Positions 25,110 to 33,813 of a DNA stretch of 64,000 nucleotides are shown piece by piece; positions within the stretch are counted from its first letter, which is position 1; each line of letters opens with the position of its first letter. Location: positions 62,001 through 126,000 of the forward strand of contig NZ_JAMTCS010000008.1 of assembly GCF_024171955.1 (NCBI RefSeq), given 5' to 3'. Made by a program: the position numbers and the translations under genes. Source of the DNA: Promicromonospora thailandica. Lineage in GTDB: Bacteria > Actinomycetota > Actinomycetes > Actinomycetales > Cellulomonadaceae. Under the pieces are notes generated by a model. It did not search any database, was not told the origin of the DNA, and saw nothing but the letters and a program-made list of their open reading frames with translations.

Positions 25110-26405
25110 TCAGACGACGGGGTTGCCGATCGGGGGTGTCTCCAGCCGGTCGAAGTCGAGCTGGGGCACGTCCGCCTCGCCGGCCCGGTGCCGGGCGCGG
25201 GCCGGGGTGGCCGCCGAACCGGACGGCGGTCCCTCCGGCAGCTCCTCGGGCGGGCCCTGCCGGGGCGTGCGGTCCACGGGGGCGGCGTGCGCCTCCTCGA
25301 AGGCCCGCACGATCGACCACGGCAGCCGGATGTAGCCCTCGACGTCGAACCCGTTGGCGATGGCCCACGCCCGCATCTGCGCGGGGGTGGCGCGGTTGCG
25401 CCCGTCCGTCGGCTTCTTGGCCCCGGACTCGTCGACCAGCTTGGGGAACTCGACCGGGGTCGCCTCCACGATCGGCTCGATGACGGCGTCGCGGGGGCAG
25501 CCCAGCGTGTCCGCCACGCGCCACAGCTCCTGCCGGGCCTCCAGGTGGTACCGGTCCGCCTCGATCGCCTGGTGCACGAGCGTGTCGAAGAACCGGTGCC
25601 GCACGTCGGAGGCCGCCTCCGGCGTCAGCCGGTACAGCGGCGCGATGTCGGCCAGGTGCGCCGACGTCTCGGGCGTCAGGCGGCCGTCGTGCAGCATCTC
25701 GGCGATCAGGGCCAGGTACCCGTGGGTGTGCACGTCGGCGACCACGGCGATGGCGTCGGCCAGCGGCTGCCCGGCGAGCGTCGTCAGGATGCCCGGGCCG
25801 CGGCGTCCCGGCCACGGGCGGGCGGGTCCCGCGGCCCGCCCGGGCCCCTCCGGCCACGGGTACACCCAGGCCCGCAGCGTGACCTGGAGCAGCTCCGGCA
25901 GGTCGGGCACACCGCTCGCGCTCTGCACGAACCGGCCGAGCAGGCCCGCCACGGCGCGGGCCTCGTTGACCGGGGTGGAGTTGGGCGGGATCCCGCCGCC
26001 CACCATCGCGACCCCGGCCGCGGTGCAGCAGTCCGAGAGCCGGCGGTGCTTCAGGCCCGGCAGGTAGTGGTAGCTGGCGTCGATCATCGAGAGCTGGGCG
26101 AACGGCGGCAGGTCCCACCCCAGGTGGGCCAGCTCGGCCCGCAGCACCTCCACGCCGAGGCGGCCGTTGTGCGTGACGATCGCCAGCTGCGACAGGCGCT
26201 CGCGCAGGGTGGCGGCGACGTCGGCCAGCGCGATCCACGCGCCGTCCGGGTGCAGCACCGCCGACCACTCGTCGACGACCACGCCCTGCTCGTCGACGCG
26301 CACGACGGCGATCTCGCGCAGCCGCGAGCGGGCCACCTCGATGCCGGTGACCCGTGTCGACACCGCTGCGTACGCCGGCTTGCCTACGCGTCCATCCCTC
26401 GCCAT
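25110..26405 (-). CDS. Degenerate DEDDh exonuclease fused to an Lsr2-like DNA-binding domain
   Basis: The 431-residue protein has an N-terminal domain (about 8-165) that threads well on DNA polymerase III epsilon-type exonucleases (LREIAVVRVD, VVDEWSAVLHP, THNGRLGVEVLRAELAHLGW, YHYLPGLKHRRLSDCC). The catalytic positions are lost: DxET reads STRV, HNxxFD reads HNGRLG, and the HxxxxD region reads NSTPVNEAR. A C-terminal segment (about 349-388: ATPAQMRAWAIANGFDVEGY then PWSIVRAFEEAH) resembles the Lsr2 AT-rich-DNA-binding domain. A DNA-structural or regulatory role is therefore more likely than nuclease activity (inference). The ATG has AGGAAGGA upstream. Confidence 0.78.
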   Translation of the reverse strand: MARDGRVGKPAYAAVSTRVTGIEVARSRLREIAVVRVDEQGVVVDEWSAVLHPDGAWIALADVAATLRERLSQLAIVTHNGRLGVEVLRAELAHLGWDLPPFAQLSMIDASYHYLPGLKHRRLSDCCTAAGVAMVGGGIPPNSTPVNEARAVAGLLGRFVQSASGVPDLPELLQVTLRAWVYPWPEGPGRAAGPARPWPGRRGPGILTTLAGQPLADAIAVVADVHTHGYLALIAEMLHDGRLTPETSAHLADIAPLYRLTPEAASDVRHRFFDTLVHQAIEADRYHLEARQELWRVADTLGCPRDAVIEPIVEATPVEFPKLVDESGAKKPTDGRNRATPAQMRAWAIANGFDVEGYIRLPWSIVRAFEEAHAAPVDRTPRQGPPEELPEGPPSGSAATPARARHRAGEADVPQLDFDRLETPPIGNPVV

Positions 26406-26490
26406 GCGCGTCCTTCCTCGACAGCCGTGCGGCGGGTGGCGCGACGACGCGCCACAGGGTGCCATCAGTGCGAGAGTCCTGAAAGTGGAG

Positions 26491-26520
26491 ATCGTACGAA
26501 TATGTCGGATTCTGTGAAAA
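26491..26520 (-). promoter_or_regulatory. Candidate promoter in an AT-rich gap
   Basis: TTTTCA (26520-26515) and TACGAT (26496-26491) are separated by 18 nt on the minus strand, about 85 bp upstream of the exonuclease-Lsr2 fusion gene. The surrounding 26470-26570 is strikingly AT-rich for this window. That is the kind of DNA Lsr2 domains bind, so autoregulation is possible. Confidence 0.4.
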
Positions 26521-26610
26521 TCACTACCAAAGATAGCGGACCGCCCCCCGATTATTAACACTTGTCATGGGTGTTTGGCCACCGTCTGGAGCGGGTCAAA
26601 AGGGGAGGTC

Positions 26611-26949
26611 ATGGTGCTGTCGAAGATCTCGGTCATGGACTGGCGGGCGATAGCCGCGCTCGGATTCGCTCTTCCGTACGTCGCGCTGGTGGTGCTGGGG
26701 GACCGGTTCGGGTGGCTCCAGGCGCCCGCCTCGGAGGCGCTGACCAGCCCGATCACCATCGTGACACTGGGCTGTCTGCTGGCCGGAGCGGCCCTGGCGC
26801 TGGCCCCGGCGCTGCAGGGCGGCAGCTATCCGGTGCTCAACATCCTGGTCGGCGCGGCGCTGCTCGGAGGCTTCGCCTGGGCGGTGCTGGTGCTGGCCCA
26901 GGCGCGGTACGGATGCGACCCGCTGAACCTCTTGCCCGGCTGCGGGTGA
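26611..26949 (+). CDS. Small three-helix membrane protein
   Basis: This 112-residue protein has three hydrophobic segments (about 12-32, 43-64 and 73-95) and a C-terminal extracytoplasmic or cytoplasmic tail with two Cys (YGCDPLNLLPGCG). No family is recognised. ATG at 26611 follows AGGGGAGG closely. The upstream gap 26406-26610 is AT-rich and probably holds the promoters of both this gene and the divergent exonuclease-Lsr2 gene. Confidence 0.65.
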   Translation: MVLSKISVMDWRAIAALGFALPYVALVVLGDRFGWLQAPASEALTSPITIVTLGCLLAGAALALAPALQGGSYPVLNILVGAALLGGFAWAVLVLAQARYGCDPLNLLPGCG

Positions 26950-27003
26950 TCTTTGGAAAGTTTGCACCTGCATGCATTCCGGCGCGTCCGGAAGAATGCG
27001 GAC

Positions 27004-27984
27004 ATGCTGCACGACGACGCCGGCGGCGTGGCACGACGCACCGCCGGCCACCGGACCGCGAGCCGTGAGCTGGTCACCCTCGGGACGGCCAGCCAGGTGC
27101 CCACCCGCACGCGCAACCACAACGGGTACGCCCTGTTCTGGGACGACGACGTGATCCTGTTCGACCCCGGCGAGGGCACCCAGCGGCAGATGCTGTACGC
27201 GGGGGTCTCCGCGAGCGCCCTGACCCGGATCGCCCTGACCCACCTGCACGGGGACCACAGCCTCGGGCTGGCGGGCGTGGTCCAGCGGATCAGTCTCGAC
27301 GCGGTGCCGCAGACCGTGCCGGTGACGTTCCCGGAGTCCGGCAGGCGGTGGGTGGAGGCCCTGTGCGACGCGACGGCGTACTACCACCAGGAGCGGCTGG
27401 TGCTGCAGGGGCTAACCCGGGACGGCGTCGTGCCCCGGGTGCCCGGTGAGCTGCACGGGCCCACGGTGTTGAGCACGGCCCGCCTGGACCACTCGCTGGA
27501 GGCCTACGGGTACCGGCTGGACGAGCCCGACGGGCGGCGCATGGACCCGGCCCGGCTGGCGGCGGCCGGCGTCGCCGGGCCCGACGTCGGCCGCCTGGTC
27601 CGGGAGGGCGAACTGCGGACAGCTGGCGGCACGGTGCGCGTCGAGGACGTCAGCGACCCTCGGCCCGGTCAGTCCTTCGCGTTCGTGATGGACACGCGGC
27701 TGTGCGACGCGGTGTGGTCGCTGGCCGAGGGCGTGGACATGCTGGTGATCGAGTCGACGTTCCTGGACCGGGACCAGGGCCTCGCACGCGACCACGGGCA
27801 CCTGACCGCGCTGCAGGCCGCGACCGTGGCCGCGCAGAGCGGGGTGCGCAGCCTGGTGCTGACCCACTTCTCGCAGCGCTACCCGGACCCGTCGGAGTTC
27901 GAGCGCGAGGCGCGGACGGTGTTCGACGACGAGCTCACGGTCGCTGCCGACCTCGACCGCGTCCCGCTGCCGCGCCGCCGGTGA
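27004..27984 (+). CDS. rnz: Ribonuclease Z
   Basis: RNase Z is the metallo-beta-lactamase-fold endonuclease that removes 3' trailers from tRNA precursors. The 326-residue protein has the THLHGDH metal motif (H80, H82, D84, H85), [30 protein letters not shown], a short ESTF segment, HLTA and LTHFSQRY, in family order. The ATG was chosen over a TTG 51 nt upstream; xAxxxT lies 6 nt before it. A short near-palindrome with GCATTC/GAATGC arms precedes the start. Confidence 0.92.
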   Translation: MLHDDAGGVARRTAGHRTASRELVTLGTASQVPTRTRNHNGYALFWDDDVILFDPGEGTQRQMLYAGVSASALTRIALTHLHGDHSLGLAGVVQRISLDAVPQTVPVTFPESGRRWVEALCDATAYYHQERLVLQGLTRDGVVPRVPGELHGPTVLSTARLDHSLEAYGYRLDEPDGRRMDPARLAAAGVAGPDVGRLVREGELRTAGGTVRVEDVSDPRPGQSFAFVMDTRLCDAVWSLAEGVDMLVIESTFLDRDQGLARDHGHLTALQAATVAAQSGVRSLVLTHFSQRYPDPSEFEREARTVFDDELTVAADLDRVPLPRRR

Positions 27985-28075
27985 GCACCGGGCGGGTTCA
28001 CGGTGGTGGCCGGCGGTCCCGGGTGGGCAGTTCTCCCCGTTGACCTGCCCCGGGACCCCCACGACGATTCCCGTC

Positions 28076-28825
28076 ATGAGCAACCCGGCGAACCGCACGG
28101 CCTGGGACGGCGCCGTGAACCTGCGCGACCTCGGCGGCCTGCCGCTGGAGGACGGCGGCGTCACCGCGCACGGTCGCGTCTGGCGGTCCGGGGCGCCCGA
28201 GCCGATCACGGCAGCGGGCTGGGCACGAGCCGTCGCGGACGGGCTCACCACCGTGGTCGACCTGCGCAACCCCGCCGAGATCAAGCAGGCCCGCGACCTG
28301 ATGCCCTCGGCGATGCCTGCCGCGGTCGTCGTGCGCAGCACGCCGACGGAAGACATGGGCGACCCGCACTTCCTGGCCGCCTGCGGGCCGTGGCTGGACC
28401 ACCCGCGGTCCTACGCGCCCACGACCGCGATGTACCCGCACCTGGTTGGGCGGGCGTTGCGCGCGGTCGCGGACGCCGAGGGGCCGGTGCTGGTGCACTG
28501 CTCGGCGGGCCGCGACCGCACCGGCATGGTCGCTGCGATGCTGCTGGTGCTCGCGGGCGTCGAGCACCAGGCCATCGCCGCGGACTACGAGGGCGCGTTC
28601 CGGGGCACCAGCCACCGCGGGGGCGGCGTGGCCTACGACGTCGAGCGGGGCGCCTGGGTGCAGCACCCGGGCGAGACGTGGACGCCGCAGCAGATGGACG
28701 CGCGCGTCCGCGAGCGCCGGGCCGCGCTGCTGGAGTGGCTGGCCGACCTGGACCCGGTGGCGTACCTGCGGTACGCGGGCCTGGACGAGGGGCGGATCAG
28801 GGGGCTGCGGGAGCGTCTGCGCTGA
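28076..28825 (+). CDS. Tyrosine-protein phosphatase (PtpB-like)
   Basis: This 249-residue protein belongs to the atypical lipid/tyrosine phosphatase family represented by mycobacterial PtpB. It shows NLRDLGGLPLEDG and WRSGAPEPI near the N-terminus and the CX5R loop HCSAGRDRTG with C142 as the nucleophile. It lacks a signal peptide. Substrates could be phosphotyrosine proteins or phosphoinositides. Its 3' end overlaps the convergent acetyltransferase gene by 29 bp. Confidence 0.88.
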   Translation: MSNPANRTAWDGAVNLRDLGGLPLEDGGVTAHGRVWRSGAPEPITAAGWARAVADGLTTVVDLRNPAEIKQARDLMPSAMPAAVVVRSTPTEDMGDPHFLAACGPWLDHPRSYAPTTAMYPHLVGRALRAVADAEGPVLVHCSAGRDRTGMVAAMLLVLAGVEHQAIAADYEGAFRGTSHRGGGVAYDVERGAWVQHPGETWTPQQMDARVRERRAALLEWLADLDPVAYLRYAGLDEGRIRGLRERLR

Positions 28826-29306
28826 GCGGTGCGGGCACCAGCCGCAGGGTCATGAAGGTGCTGTGCGGGTCGGGGACGTAGGCGCCGAACGGGCCGCACT
28901 CGGTGAACCCGTGCCGGGCGTACAGGCGGCGGGCGGGCGCGAAGTAGTCCTGGGTGCCGGTCTCGAGGCTGACCCGGTGGTAGGCGCGGCGGCGGGCCTC
29001 GGCGAGGATCGTGGTCAGCACGGCGGAGGCGACGCCCCGGCCGCGGGCGGTGGTGGCGGTGCGCATGGACTTGATCTCGCCGTGCGGCACGTCGCCGGCC
29101 CCGCTGAGCTCGCTGAGCGCGCCGCAGCCCAGCAGGACGCCGTCGTCGTCGCGGGCCGTCCAGAAGGTGACGGTGGCCGCGAGCAGGGCCGTGTGGTCCA
29201 GGGCGTGCACGCTCTCGGCGGGGGAGGTGGCGTACATGTCGGTGAGGTGCTCGTCCAGGAGGCGGCGGACGTCGTCGCGGGCGGGGGTGTCGAGGGCGAT
29301 GCGCAC
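28797..29306 (-). CDS. GNAT-family N-acetyltransferase
   Basis: This 169-residue acetyltransferase shows the acetyl-CoA-binding motif A (MRTATTARGRGVASAVLTTIL), GEIKSM before it, and motif B (YFAPARRLYARHGFTECGPF). This resembles PhnO/ElaA-like cytoplasmic GNAT proteins; the acceptor is unknown. It starts with GTG and converges on the tyrosine phosphatase, with which its coding end overlaps. Confidence 0.86.
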   Translation of the reverse strand: MRIALDTPARDDVRRLLDEHLTDMYATSPAESVHALDHTALLAATVTFWTARDDDGVLLGCGALSELSGAGDVPHGEIKSMRTATTARGRGVASAVLTTILAEARRRAYHRVSLETGTQDYFAPARRLYARHGFTECGPFGAYVPDPHSTFMTLRLVPAPLSADAPAAP

Positions 29307-29458
29307 GGCACCATCGTGCCCGCCCGGTCACGATCGCGTCCCGGACGGGTGCCCCGTGTGGCGCGCGTCACGTCCCGACGGTAGGAATCTCCTCGTGCGC
29401 GGACGCCGGGTCCGCGGCGGACCGGCCCGGTGCGGCCGGCGGACCGAGGAGAACCACG

Positions 29459-30835
29459 ATGTCGTTGCCCAGCCCCAGCTACACGATCACCCTGCGCGTG
29501 GAGGTGGCCGCCTCGCAGCGTGCCACGAGCTCGGTGGTAGCGGCCGTGGCGGACGCCGGGGCGGCGGTCATGGGCGTGGACATCGCCCACTCGACGTCGC
29601 ACGGGCTGGTCGTGGACGTCACGTGCGACACGGTCGACGCGGAGCACGGTGAGCGGGTCGTGGCGGCGGTGAACGCCCTCGAGGGCACCGAGGTGCTCAA
29701 GTCGAGCGACTCGACGTTCCTGATGCACCTGGGCGGCAAGATCGAGGTGACGAACAAGGTGCCGCTGCGGACGCGCCGGGACCTGTCGCGTGCGTACACG
29801 CCCGGTGTGGCGCGCGTGTGCCTGGCCATCGCGGACAACCCCGCGGACGCCCGCCGGCTGACCATCAAGCGCAACACGGTGGCCGTGGTCACCGACGGGA
29901 CGGCGGTGCTGGGCCTGGGCGACATCGGCCCGGCGGCGGCGCTGCCCGTGATGGAGGGCAAGGCGGCCCTGTTCAAGGAGTTCGGCGGCGTGGACGCCTG
30001 GCCGGTGTGCCTGGACACCACCGACACCGACGAGATCGTGCGGATCGTGAAGGCGATCGCGCCCGTCTACGGGGGCGTCAACCTGGAGGACATCGCGGCG
30101 CCGCGCTGCTTCGAGATCGAGACGCGCCTGCGGGCCGAGCTCGACATCCCCGTGTTCCACGACGACCAGCACGGCACCGCGATCGTGGTGCTGGCGGCCC
30201 TGGTCAACGCCCTGAAGGTGGTCGGCAAGGACCTCGCGGAGGTGCGGATCGTCGTGTCGGGCGTGGGCGCGGCCGGCAACGCGATCATCCGGCTGCTCAA
30301 GGCCCAGGGTGCACGGCACGTCGTCGCGTTCGGCCGCGACGGCGCCCTGCACCCGGGCGTGGCGACCGACGACCCGCACCGCCGCTGGCTCGTCGACAAC
30401 ACCAACACCGACGGCTTCTCCGGCACGCTGCAGGAGGGCCTCAAGGGCGCCGACGTGTTCATCGGGGTCTCCGCGGGCGGCATCCTGACGGGCGCGGACG
30501 TGGCCCAGATGGCGAAGGACGCGATCGTGTTCGCGCTGGCCAACCCGACGCCGGAGGTCGACCCGCTGGAGGCAGCGCAGACGGCCGCCGTGGTGGCCAC
30601 GGGGCGCAGCGACCACCCCAACCAGATCAACAACGTGCTGGCCTTCCCCGGCCTGTTCCGGGGGCTGCTGGACACCGGAGCCCGGGACATCACCACCGAG
30701 CTGCTGCGGGTCGCGGCGCTCGCGATCGCGGACGTCGTGGCGCCGGAGGAGCTCAACAGCGCGTACATCGTCCCGGGCGTGTTCGACCACCGGGTCGCCG
30801 ACGCCGTCGCGGACGCGGTACGCGCTCAGGCGTAG
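29459..30835 (+). CDS. NAD-dependent malic enzyme with N-terminal ACT-like domain
   Basis: Malic enzyme decarboxylates malate to pyruvate with NAD(P) reduction, linking the TCA cycle to pyruvate. The 458-residue protein has an ACT-like domain (about 1-80). The malic-enzyme N-domain follows (YTPGVARVCLAIA, KRNTVAVVTDGTAVLGLGDI, MEGKAALFKEFGGVD). The NAD-binding domain contains HDDQHGTAIVVLAAL, GVGAAGNAII and FALANPTPEV. The ATG has GAGGAGA well placed. The upstream gap 29307-29458 contains GC-rich inverted repeats but no clear operator. The ACT domain suggests amino-acid or metabolite regulation. Confidence 0.94.
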   Translation: MSLPSPSYTITLRVEVAASQRATSSVVAAVADAGAAVMGVDIAHSTSHGLVVDVTCDTVDAEHGERVVAAVNALEGTEVLKSSDSTFLMHLGGKIEVTNKVPLRTRRDLSRAYTPGVARVCLAIADNPADARRLTIKRNTVAVVTDGTAVLGLGDIGPAAALPVMEGKAALFKEFGGVDAWPVCLDTTDTDEIVRIVKAIAPVYGGVNLEDIAAPRCFEIETRLRAELDIPVFHDDQHGTAIVVLAALVNALKVVGKDLAEVRIVVSGVGAAGNAIIRLLKAQGARHVVAFGRDGALHPGVATDDPHRRWLVDNTNTDGFSGTLQEGLKGADVFIGVSAGGILTGADVAQMAKDAIVFALANPTPEVDPLEAAQTAAVVATGRSDHPNQINNVLAFPGLFRGLLDTGARDITTELLRVAALAIADVVAPEELNSAYIVPGVFDHRVADAVADAVRAQA

Positions 30836-30863
30836 GCGACCGGGGCGGCGTCGGCGGGCGGGA

Positions 30864-31049
30864 TCAGCCCAGCATCCCGTCGAGCGTGGCGTTCACGGCG
30901 CCGCTGACCAGAGCGGCGGCACCGAGGACCATCACGAGCAGGGCGCCGGTAGAGGCCACCAGGGGGATCCACCAGCGCACGGGCTCGGTCGCCGTGGTGA
31001 AGACCGGACCGTTGTCGGCGCGGTCGAGAAAGGGGTCGTTCGTGCTCAC
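30864..31049 (-). CDS. Small single-helix membrane protein
   Basis: This 61-residue protein has a polar N-terminus, a hydrophobic segment (about 28-52) and a short tail. The GTG start follows GAGA-rich sequence. TATGAG on the minus strand about 20 nt upstream could be a -10 box. No family is recognised. The hydrophobic segment and codon usage favour a real gene, but the evidence is thin. It converges on the malic-enzyme gene and is divergent from the LLM oxidoreductase. Confidence 0.5.
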   Translation of the reverse strand: MSTNDPFLDRADNGPVFTTATEPVRWWIPLVASTGALLVMVLGAAALVSGAVNATLDGMLG

Positions 31050-31170
31050 ACTGTTTCTCACACCCTCATAGACGTCCGGGACGGCGAAAACGATGCCGGT
31101 ACGGGATAACGTTTCGGGAACGGTCACGCCCGGCGGGACGGCGGCACCACCGCGGAGAGTTGAGGTCAGC

Positions 31171-32193
31171 GTGAAGCACATCGGTTTCCTGTCCTTCGGT
31201 CACTGGACGCCGCACCCCACCTCGGCGACCCGCTCGGCGTCGGACGCCCTGCTGCAGTCGATCGACCTGGCCGTGGCGGCCGAGGAGCTGGGCGCGGACG
31301 GCGCCTACTTCCGTGTGCACCACTTCGCCCGCCAGCTCGCCTCCCCGTTCCCGCTGCTGGCCGCGATCGGCGCCCGCACCAGCCGCATCGAGATCGGCAC
31401 CGGCGTGATCGACATGCGCTACGAGAACCCCCTGTACATGGCCGAGGACGCCGGCGCCGCCGACCTCATCTCGGGCGGCCGCCTGCAGCTCGGCATCAGC
31501 CGCGGGTCACCCGAGCAGGTCGTGGAGGGCTACCGGTACTTCGGGCACGAGCCCGCCCCCACCGACGACGGCGGCGCCACCATGGCCCGCGAGCACACCG
31601 CCCGCTTCCTGGAGGTGCTCGACGGCGAGGGGTTCGCCCAGCCCAGCCCCCGCCCCATGTTCCCCAACCCGCCCGGGCTCCTGCGCGTCGAACCGCACTC
31701 CGAGGGGCTACGCCGCCGCATCTGGTGGGGCGCCGGGTCCCGCGCGACCGCGGAGTGGACCGCCACCCGGGGCATGAACCTCATGTCCTCCACGCTCCTG
31801 ACCGAGGACACCGGCATCCCGTTCCACCGGCTGCAGGCCGAGCAGATCCAGCGGTTCCGCGACGCCTGGGCCGCCGCGGGCCACGAGCACACCCCGCGGG
31901 TCTCGGTCAGCCGCAGCATCTTCCCGATCACCGACGAGCGCGACCGCCGCTACTTCGGCACCGAGGTGTACAGCGAGGACCAGGTGGGCCACCTCGACAC
32001 CGGCCGCGCCCGGTTCGGCAAGACCTACGCCGGCGAGCCCGACGCCCTCGTGGAGGACCTGCGCGGCGACGAGGCGATCCAGGCCGCCGACACCCTCCTG
32101 CTCACCGTGCCCAACCAGCTCGGCGTCGACTACAACGCCCACGTCGTCGAGAACGTCCTGACCCACGTGGCACCCGCCCTCGGCTGGCGCTGA
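31171..32193 (+). CDS. LLM-class flavin-dependent oxidoreductase
   Basis: This 340-residue luciferase-like monooxygenase starts MKHIGFLSFGHW and contains VAAEELGADGAYFRVHHF, IGTGVIDMRYENPLYMAED and LQLGISRGSPEQVVEGY, typical of group II LLM enzymes. Whether it uses FMN or F420 cannot be told from the sequence, and its substrate is unknown. The GTG start was chosen because homology begins there and GAGAGTTGAGG lies just upstream. No reductase partner is adjacent. Confidence 0.87.
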   Translation: MKHIGFLSFGHWTPHPTSATRSASDALLQSIDLAVAAEELGADGAYFRVHHFARQLASPFPLLAAIGARTSRIEIGTGVIDMRYENPLYMAEDAGAADLISGGRLQLGISRGSPEQVVEGYRYFGHEPAPTDDGGATMAREHTARFLEVLDGEGFAQPSPRPMFPNPPGLLRVEPHSEGLRRRIWWGAGSRATAEWTATRGMNLMSSTLLTEDTGIPFHRLQAEQIQRFRDAWAAAGHEHTPRVSVSRSIFPITDERDRRYFGTEVYSEDQVGHLDTGRARFGKTYAGEPDALVEDLRGDEAIQAADTLLLTVPNQLGVDYNAHVVENVLTHVAPALGWR

Positions 32194-32263
32194 CCCACGG
32201 CCGGGCCCACCGGCGCCTTCGCGCGTGTACGGTAGCCAACGATCCACCAGAACGGAGTAATTG

Positions 32264-32908
32264 ATGGCCAGGCCGAGCTCGCTGCACGACTACGCCACCC
32301 ACGCCCCGAGCGTCCTGGGCATCGACGTCGAGGCGAGCATCCTGCTGCGCCAGTACGGCGCTGACATCAGCGCAGCGAGCAGCACTCCCGCCGCTGCTCG
32401 CTGCGACCGGGTCGAGGCGCTCGCGGGCGACGGTCCATGCATCGACGCGATGGACGAGCTGCGTGTCCGGGTCGTGACCGACGTGGCCGCGGAACAGAGC
32501 TGGCACGCCTGGCGGACGCAGGCGGTCGACGAAGGTTTCGCCACAGCGATCGCGGTGCCCGGCGAGGTCGGGGGGAGTGCAGTGATCGCGCTGAACCTGT
32601 ACTCGCGCGACGCCTCACCCTGGGACGCCCGGGCGCTCGCGGCCGCCGAGTCGTACACGCAGCTGGTCGCTGCCGCGGTGCGCCTGCACCTGGAGGTCGC
32701 GGAGCTGGAGGACCGGGCCACGGGCCTGTACCGCACCATGTCCGACGAGGTCGCGATCCAGCGAGCCGTGGGCACCATCATGGCGACGAACGACTGCTCG
32801 GCCCAGGAAGCCGCCCGCATCCTCGACAGCGCCGCGGCGACCCGGGGTGTGAGCCGTCGCGAGGTCGCCGAGACGATCCTGCGGACCCTGGCCAGCGAGG
32901 AGTCCTGA
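32264..32908 (+). CDS. GAF-ANTAR protein 1
   Basis: This 214-residue protein has a GAF-like domain (about 20-145: LAGDGPCIDAMDE and SAVIALNLYSRDASPW) and a C-terminal ANTAR RNA-binding domain (about 155-210: VAIQRAVGTIMATNDCSAQEAARIL). ANTAR proteins act as antiterminators by binding paired hairpins in nascent RNA, with GAF as the signal input. The ATG has GGAG 7 nt upstream. It is the first of three related genes in a row. Confidence 0.88.
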   Translation: MARPSSLHDYATHAPSVLGIDVEASILLRQYGADISAASSTPAAARCDRVEALAGDGPCIDAMDELRVRVVTDVAAEQSWHAWRTQAVDEGFATAIAVPGEVGGSAVIALNLYSRDASPWDARALAAAESYTQLVAAAVRLHLEVAELEDRATGLYRTMSDEVAIQRAVGTIMATNDCSAQEAARILDSAAATRGVSRREVAETILRTLASEES

Positions 32909-32976
32909 TTCACGGCGGCGCCCTGCGAGTGACTCGCGCGATGCGACAATAGCGGCGAGGAGGGCATCACGACGTC

Positions 32977-33813
32977 ATGGACAATGCCGAGATCCTGGCG
33001 CTTCTCGCGCAGACTCTGGCGCGGGGGCAGACCGGGCACCAACCAGAGCAACCACTCGCTGCACGCCTGTGCGACGCCTGCACGGAGATCCTCGGCGCGC
33101 AGGCAGGGATGATGAGCCTGTCGTCGGCGAGCGAACGCCTGACGATGCGCATCGCCGAACCCGCCTTCGCGCAGATCGAGGACCTCCAGGCCGTGCTCGG
33201 CGAGGGGCCCGCGCTCCTCGCGTTCGCCGAGGGGCGCACCGTGGTGACGCACCTCGGCGCGACGGCGGACCTGTCGACAGAGCTGACCGCCGACGTGGCG
33301 GCCGACGGCGCGGGCCGGTCCGGGTCGCGCCAGGCCGACGCGTCCGCGTTTCCGATGTTCACGGCGATGGCCGCGGCGATCGAAGGCGCCGTCAGCGTGT
33401 ACGCGGTCCCGATGCGGCCCCTGGGCCGGGTGATCGGTGTGCTGACCCTCTACCTGCGGGGCGACGTCCGCGGGGGACGCCTGGCCCGTTCGCTCGAGGA
33501 GGCGGAGTTCCTGGCCGACGCGGCAGGAGCCGCCCTGCTGGGGGATCCCGACACGTTCGACGTCGGCACCCAGCCCTGGTGGCCGCAGCGCGCCCGGGTG
33601 CACCAGGCGACGGGTGTCGTCACCGCGCAGCTCGGGATCCCGCCCGCCGACGCCCTGGCGGTCCTGCGGGCTCACGCCTTCGGCCGCGCGTCGTCCCTGG
33701 AATCGGTCGTCGACGACATCCTGGACCGTACGCTGACGTTCTCCCATGACGGGACCGACCCTGGCACGGGAGGTATCGTCACCGACCAGGACCCACGAAC
33801 TGAGGAGCCATGA
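32977..33813 (+). CDS. GAF-ANTAR protein 2
   Basis: The 278-residue protein has an N-terminal helix, a GAF-like domain (about 25-195; VLGEGPALLAFAEGRTVV, GRVIGVLTLYLRG) and a C-terminal ANTAR-like three-helix segment (about 204-255; RVHQATGVVTAQLGIPPADALAVLRAHAFGR-type). A disordered tail rich in Gly, Thr and Asp ends the protein. It is the most divergent of the three paralogs and overlaps the next gene by ATGA, so both are translationally coupled. Confidence 0.86.
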   Translation: MDNAEILALLAQTLARGQTGHQPEQPLAARLCDACTEILGAQAGMMSLSSASERLTMRIAEPAFAQIEDLQAVLGEGPALLAFAEGRTVVTHLGATADLSTELTADVAADGAGRSGSRQADASAFPMFTAMAAAIEGAVSVYAVPMRPLGRVIGVLTLYLRGDVRGGRLARSLEEAEFLADAAGAALLGDPDTFDVGTQPWWPQRARVHQATGVVTAQLGIPPADALAVLRAHAFGRASSLESVVDDILDRTLTFSHDGTDPGTGGIVTDQDPRTEEP

